From NCBI GenBank assembly GCA_021199865.1, contig JAJQHG010000113.1, forward strand, positions 1 through 7,394: a DNA stretch of 7,394 nt. The letters are read 5' to 3'. The stretch is from Methanosphaera sp. Lineage in GTDB: Archaea > Methanobacteriota > Methanobacteria > Methanobacteriales > Methanobacteriaceae. The notes beneath the pieces were generated by a model that saw nothing but the letters and a program-made list of their open reading frames with translations, searched no databases and was not told where the DNA came from. This document shows positions 5,125-7,394 of this stretch, piece by piece. The first letter of the stretch is position 1; every line of letters begins with the position of its first letter. Made by a program: the position numbers and the translations under genes.

Positions 5125-5152
5125 AGCATGGTGTAAGCCATGCTATTTTTTT
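5125..5152 (+). promoter_or_regulatory. hairpin plus U7 before the dnaJ ribosome binding site
   Basis: AGCATGG (5125-5131) and CCATGCT (5138-5144) form a perfect 7-bp stem with the six-base loop TGTAAG, followed by A and T7 (5146-5152). It looks like an intrinsic terminator but lies only 28 bases before the dnaJ ATG, leaving no room for a promoter after it. The 3' arm and U-tract (5142-5152) could alternatively pair with 5164-5174, which contains the AAGGAG site: eight Watson-Crick pairs, two G-U wobbles and one mismatch. An attenuator or thermosensor is possible; function is inference. Confidence 0.5.
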
Positions 5153-5180
5153 AAATGAAGAAAGAAAAAGGAGCATAAAA

Positions 5181-6332
5181 ATGGCGGATAAAAGAGATTA
5201 CTATGAGGTTCTAGGTGTTGATCGTGATGCCGACCAGAAAACTATTAAGAAAGCCTACCGTAAACTAGCTAAACAGTATCATCCTGATGTAAACAAGGAA
5301 GAAGGTGCTGCAGATAAATTCAAGGAACTTAGTGAAGCATATGGTGTACTATCTGATGAGGATAAAAGAAGAAGATATGATCAGTATGGTTTCGAGGGAA
5401 TGAATGGTTATACCCAGGAGGATATATTCAATAACATTAACTTTGAGGATATATTCAGTGACTTTGGGTTTGGTTCATCAGGTTTTGGAAGTATATTTGA
5501 CCTCTTTGGTGGAGGAGGATATGGATCTGGTGGATCTCGTGTACAAAGAGGTGCAGATCTTCAGCGTACAGTAGACTTAACACTTGAAGAGGTAGCAACA
5601 GGTACATCTAAGGATGTTACAGTAAGACATAAGAGGAAATGTCCAAGATGTAATGGTAGCCGTGCAGAGCCTAACTCATCTACTAAGACCTGTTCTAACT
5701 GTAATGGTTCAGGTCAAGTAAAACAGGTACAGAATACTCCACTAGGACAATTTGCAACAGTATCAGAATGTCCTCAGTGTAGAGGTGAGGGTGAAATAAT
5801 TGATAGACCATGTACTGAGTGTGGTGGTAGTGGTCTTAAATCCACAGAGAATAAGTTAAGCATAAATATACCTGCAGGTGTTGAGACAGGTACAAAGCTA
5901 CGTGTTACTGGTGAAGGTGATGATGGAATTAAGGGAGCACCAGCAGGTGATCTCTATGTATCTGTAAGAGTTCTAAAACATGATAAGTTTAGACGTGAGG
6001 GACAAAACCTTCACTATGACCTACCAATAAGTTATGTTCAAGCATCACTTGGAGACAAGGTTGATATTCCTACAATTGATGGTAAAACAATTACCCTAAC
6101 AATACCAGCAGGTACACAGAGTGAAAACGTATTTAAAGTAAAGAATGAGGGTATTAAGTCTATTAACTGGAATGGTAAGGGAAACTTATATGTCAAGGTA
6201 CATGTAGTTGTTCCAAAGAAGCTCTCAGAAAAACAGAAAGAGATACTCAAGGAATTTGCCGATGTTAGTGGTGAAGAAATTAACACTGTTAAAAAGGGAT
6301 TCTTTGATAAAATAAAAGATAACTTAAACTAA
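5181..6332 (+). CDS. dnaJ: DnaJ (Hsp40) co-chaperone
   Basis: DnaJ captures unfolded clients, passes them to DnaK and stimulates its ATPase through the HPD motif. The 383-residue product is a full class A DnaJ. The J domain is at 4-68, with HPD at 34-36. The Gly/Phe region at about 70-118 includes repeated DIF/FGFG segments. A zinc domain with four CxxC motifs follows: C154/C157, C171/C174, C197/C200 and C211/C214. Two C-terminal substrate and dimer domains run from about 220 to 370. The last three zinc motifs are canonical CxxCxGxG; the first reads CPRCNGSR, lacking the final glycine. AAGGAG (5168-5173) sits seven bases before the ATG. The gene is separated from dnaK by a structured gap and is followed by a T-rich termination region. 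It uses CGT arginine codons more than grpE does. Confidence 0.98.
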   Translation: MADKRDYYEVLGVDRDADQKTIKKAYRKLAKQYHPDVNKEEGAADKFKELSEAYGVLSDEDKRRRYDQYGFEGMNGYTQEDIFNNINFEDIFSDFGFGSSGFGSIFDLFGGGGYGSGGSRVQRGADLQRTVDLTLEEVATGTSKDVTVRHKRKCPRCNGSRAEPNSSTKTCSNCNGSGQVKQVQNTPLGQFATVSECPQCRGEGEIIDRPCTECGGSGLKSTENKLSINIPAGVETGTKLRVTGEGDDGIKGAPAGDLYVSVRVLKHDKFRREGQNLHYDLPISYVQASLGDKVDIPTIDGKTITLTIPAGTQSENVFKVKNEGIKSINWNGKGNLYVKVHVVVPKKLSEKQKEILKEFADVSGEEINTVKKGFFDKIKDNLN

Positions 6333-6337
6333 TCACC

Positions 6338-6372
6338 CTTTATCCTTTTTCTTTTTATAACCTTTTTTATAT
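6338..6372 (+). terminator. T-rich termination region after dnaJ
   Basis: Starting six bases past the dnaJ stop codon, the plus strand carries successive T-runs of 3, 5, 5 and 6 separated by one to six other bases. This is a typical archaeal oligo-U termination region without a hairpin. It would end the chaperone transcript before the next gene. Confidence 0.65.
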
Positions 6373-6410
6373 TAATCACTATTTTTCCTAGATTATAAAT
6401 GTATAATTAA

Positions 6411-6420
6411 GTTATATAAC
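6411..6420 (+). promoter_or_regulatory. candidate TATA box for the 132-residue protein
   Basis: GTTATATAAC is a palindromic TATA-like element centred near 6415. It predicts transcription start near 6442, about 24 bases before the ATG at 6466. The spacing suits a short leader containing the AGTGAT element. Confidence 0.45.
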
Positions 6421-6465
6421 TTTAACTAGATAATATAATTAATAAGATATTTTATTAGTGATATT

Positions 6466-6864
6466 ATGATATTTAAAGATGGTGAAGTATTACTTAATAT
6501 CTATATTAACAATAAATTATATGAAGACTTATCACTAAGTGATACTCATAGCTTACTTGAAGACTATAAGATCTCAACTAGTACACATATGGATGCATGT
6601 GATCTTATAAGAGTTAATGGTGTATCAATGTATTTTAGTGGTGATCCTGATAAACACATATTTTATTGTTATATCTATAAAACAATGACGGGTACTGATA
6701 GATGGATCATGTTCATGAAGGATGATAATGAGGGCTATGCATTATATTTGAATCCTGCTACAAATAAATATGAAATATCATGGTATAATAGGAGTCTTAG
6801 TAGACCTCTAGATCAAATAGATGAAGAGAAAATTATTACTTGTTATGTTCCTAATAGAAAATAA
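6466..6864 (+). CDS. uncharacterised 132-residue protein
   Basis: I do not recognise this protein. It has no signal peptide or membrane segment and is probably cytosolic. Alternating hydrophobic stretches such as VLLNIYINNKLYEDL (8-22), HIFYCYIYKTM (64-74), RWIMFMKD (79-86) and YALYLNPATNKYEISWY (91-107) suggest a mostly beta fold. Cysteines are at 45, 68 and 126, with no paired metal motif. Codon use fits the neighbouring genes and the frame is intact. The ribosome binding element is weak (AGTGAT at 6457-6462, three bases before ATG), but a TATA-like element lies at a suitable distance, and dnaJ's T-rich terminator makes it a separate transcript. frhD follows 59 bases later on the same strand and could share its promoter; that gives no firm clue to function. 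The reading frame is likely real; the role is unknown. Confidence 0.75.
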   Translation: MIFKDGEVLLNIYINNKLYEDLSLSDTHSLLEDYKISTSTHMDACDLIRVNGVSMYFSGDPDKHIFYCYIYKTMTGTDRWIMFMKDDNEGYALYLNPATNKYEISWYNRSLSRPLDQIDEEKIITCYVPNRK

Positions 6865-6923
6865 ATAATATAACATAGAAAAACTAAACTTAATAATAAA
6901 TATAAATAATAGGAGATTATATT

Positions 6924-7391
6924 TTGGCTTATGATGCAGAAGTATTAGTTGTAGGTTGTGGAAACGTATTGTTTAAAGATGATGGATTTGGACCAGCCAC
7001 AATCAACAAAATTGAAGAACAAGTAGACAAAAGACCACTACCAAGTAATGTAATGACAATAGATGCAGGTACAAGTGCACCACATTACATATTCTCATTA
7101 CCAAACCCTATGTGGAAGAAGATTATTATACTAGATATAGCAGACTTTGGTGGAAAACCAGGAGACATTAAACAATTATCAATAGATGATGTACCAGAGG
7201 GTAAATACCAGGATCCACACTCAGTATCTGTAGCAGATCCACTACAATCACTAGATGATGTAGAAATTACTATAATTGCATGTCAACCTGAGAGGGTATC
7301 CTCACCATATGTAGAGTATGGCTTATCAGAGGTTGTTGAGGAAGCTATACCAAAAGCTATTGATGTAGTATATGATGAAGTAAACATATAA
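6924..7391 (+). CDS. frhD: FrhD, maturation protease of F420-reducing hydrogenase
   Basis: Nickel-dependent endopeptidase of the HybD/HycI family that trims the C-terminus of the [NiFe] hydrogenase large subunit after nickel insertion; in methanogens FrhD is assigned to the F420-reducing enzyme FrhA. The 155-residue product begins with the family motif GCGNVLFKDDGFG (11-23). By hand alignment to E. coli HybD (Glu16, Asp62, His93) the three metal ligands are Asp20, Asp71 in ILDIADFGG and His99 in DPHSVSVADPL, so all are present. The start is TTG at 6924, chosen because AGGAGA (6911-6916) lies seven bases upstream and the protein then begins AYDAEVLVVGCGN, as expected. The gene is complete, with TAA at 7389-7391, three bases from the window edge. 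In many Methanobacteriales frhD sits between frhA and frhG; here no frhA precedes it. Family is certain; the Frh assignment over another hydrogenase protease is likely. Confidence 0.88.
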   Translation: MAYDAEVLVVGCGNVLFKDDGFGPATINKIEEQVDKRPLPSNVMTIDAGTSAPHYIFSLPNPMWKKIIILDIADFGGKPGDIKQLSIDDVPEGKYQDPHSVSVADPLQSLDDVEITIIACQPERVSSPYVEYGLSEVVEEAIPKAIDVVYDEVNI

Positions 7392-7394
7392 TAC

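Larger units (their letters stand above)
4845..5180 (+). other. 336-base dnaK-dnaJ gap with structured dnaJ leader
   Basis: No reading frame is evident. In order it holds a GC-rich bulged hairpin after dnaK (4888-4916), a perfect 17-bp tandem duplication (4930-4963), a candidate TATA box (5014-5021), AT-rich inverted repeats (5048-5107), and a 7-bp hairpin with U7 (5125-5152) directly before the dnaJ ribosome binding site. No TAAC-N5-GTTA operator is present, so dnaJ may be controlled differently from grpE-dnaK, or by read-through. Confidence 0.6.

Noticed and set aside
6038..6286. Minus-strand 82-codon frame inside dnaJ
   Set aside because: Shadow of the conserved C-terminal domain of dnaJ.

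Overview
The window looks like the chromosome of a low-GC methanogenic archaeon of the order Methanobacteriales, most likely Methanosphaera or a close relative. Non-coding DNA is very AT-rich. Several genes have near-consensus archaeal TATA boxes (TTTATATA) and GGTGA or GGAG ribosome binding sites. The tRNAs lack an encoded CCA, and a maturation protease of the F420-reducing hydrogenase (FrhD type) lies at the right end. The genus is inference; the archaeal methanogen assignment is firmer.

Layout. Positions 1-162 hold no recognisable gene. Two related arginine tRNAs (anticodons CCT and TCT, both for AGR codons) lie on the minus strand at 163-362. A serine/aspartate-rich, membrane-anchored or secreted protein with short tandem repeats follows at 588-1400 (minus). 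Next is a winged-helix ArsR-family regulator at 1520-2026 (minus) whose DNA-binding domain closely resembles the archaeal heat-shock repressors Phr (Pyrococcus) and HSR1 (Archaeoglobus). Divergent from it, on the plus strand, are grpE (2307-2882), dnaK (2976-4844) and, after a 336-base structured gap, dnaJ (5181-6332). An unrecognised 132-residue protein (6466-6864) and frhD (6924-7391) complete the window.

The central observation is a probable complete heat-shock control circuit. The 280-base divergent gap between the Phr-like regulator and grpE carries three copies of a TAAC-N5-GTTA type palindrome, at 2077-2101, 2152-2176 and 2187-2211. The middle one fits the Phr-type pattern TTTT-N2-TAAC-N5-GTTA-N2-AAAA, as I remember it, at every fixed position. 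One site overlaps the regulator's own TATA box and the others overlap or flank grpE-side TATA boxes. This suggests that an archaeal repressor controls a bacterial-type DnaK/GrpE/DnaJ chaperone machine and also itself. The dnaJ leader has a separate feature: a 7-bp hairpin with a U7 tract just upstream of the ribosome binding site, whose 3' arm and U-tract could alternatively pair with that site. This could be an attenuator or a fourU-like RNA thermometer (inference).

Together GrpE, DnaK and DnaJ form a protein-folding cycle: DnaJ delivers clients and stimulates ATP hydrolysis by DnaK, and GrpE exchanges the nucleotide. FrhD, the secreted repeat protein and the tRNAs have no evident functional link to the chaperone cluster.
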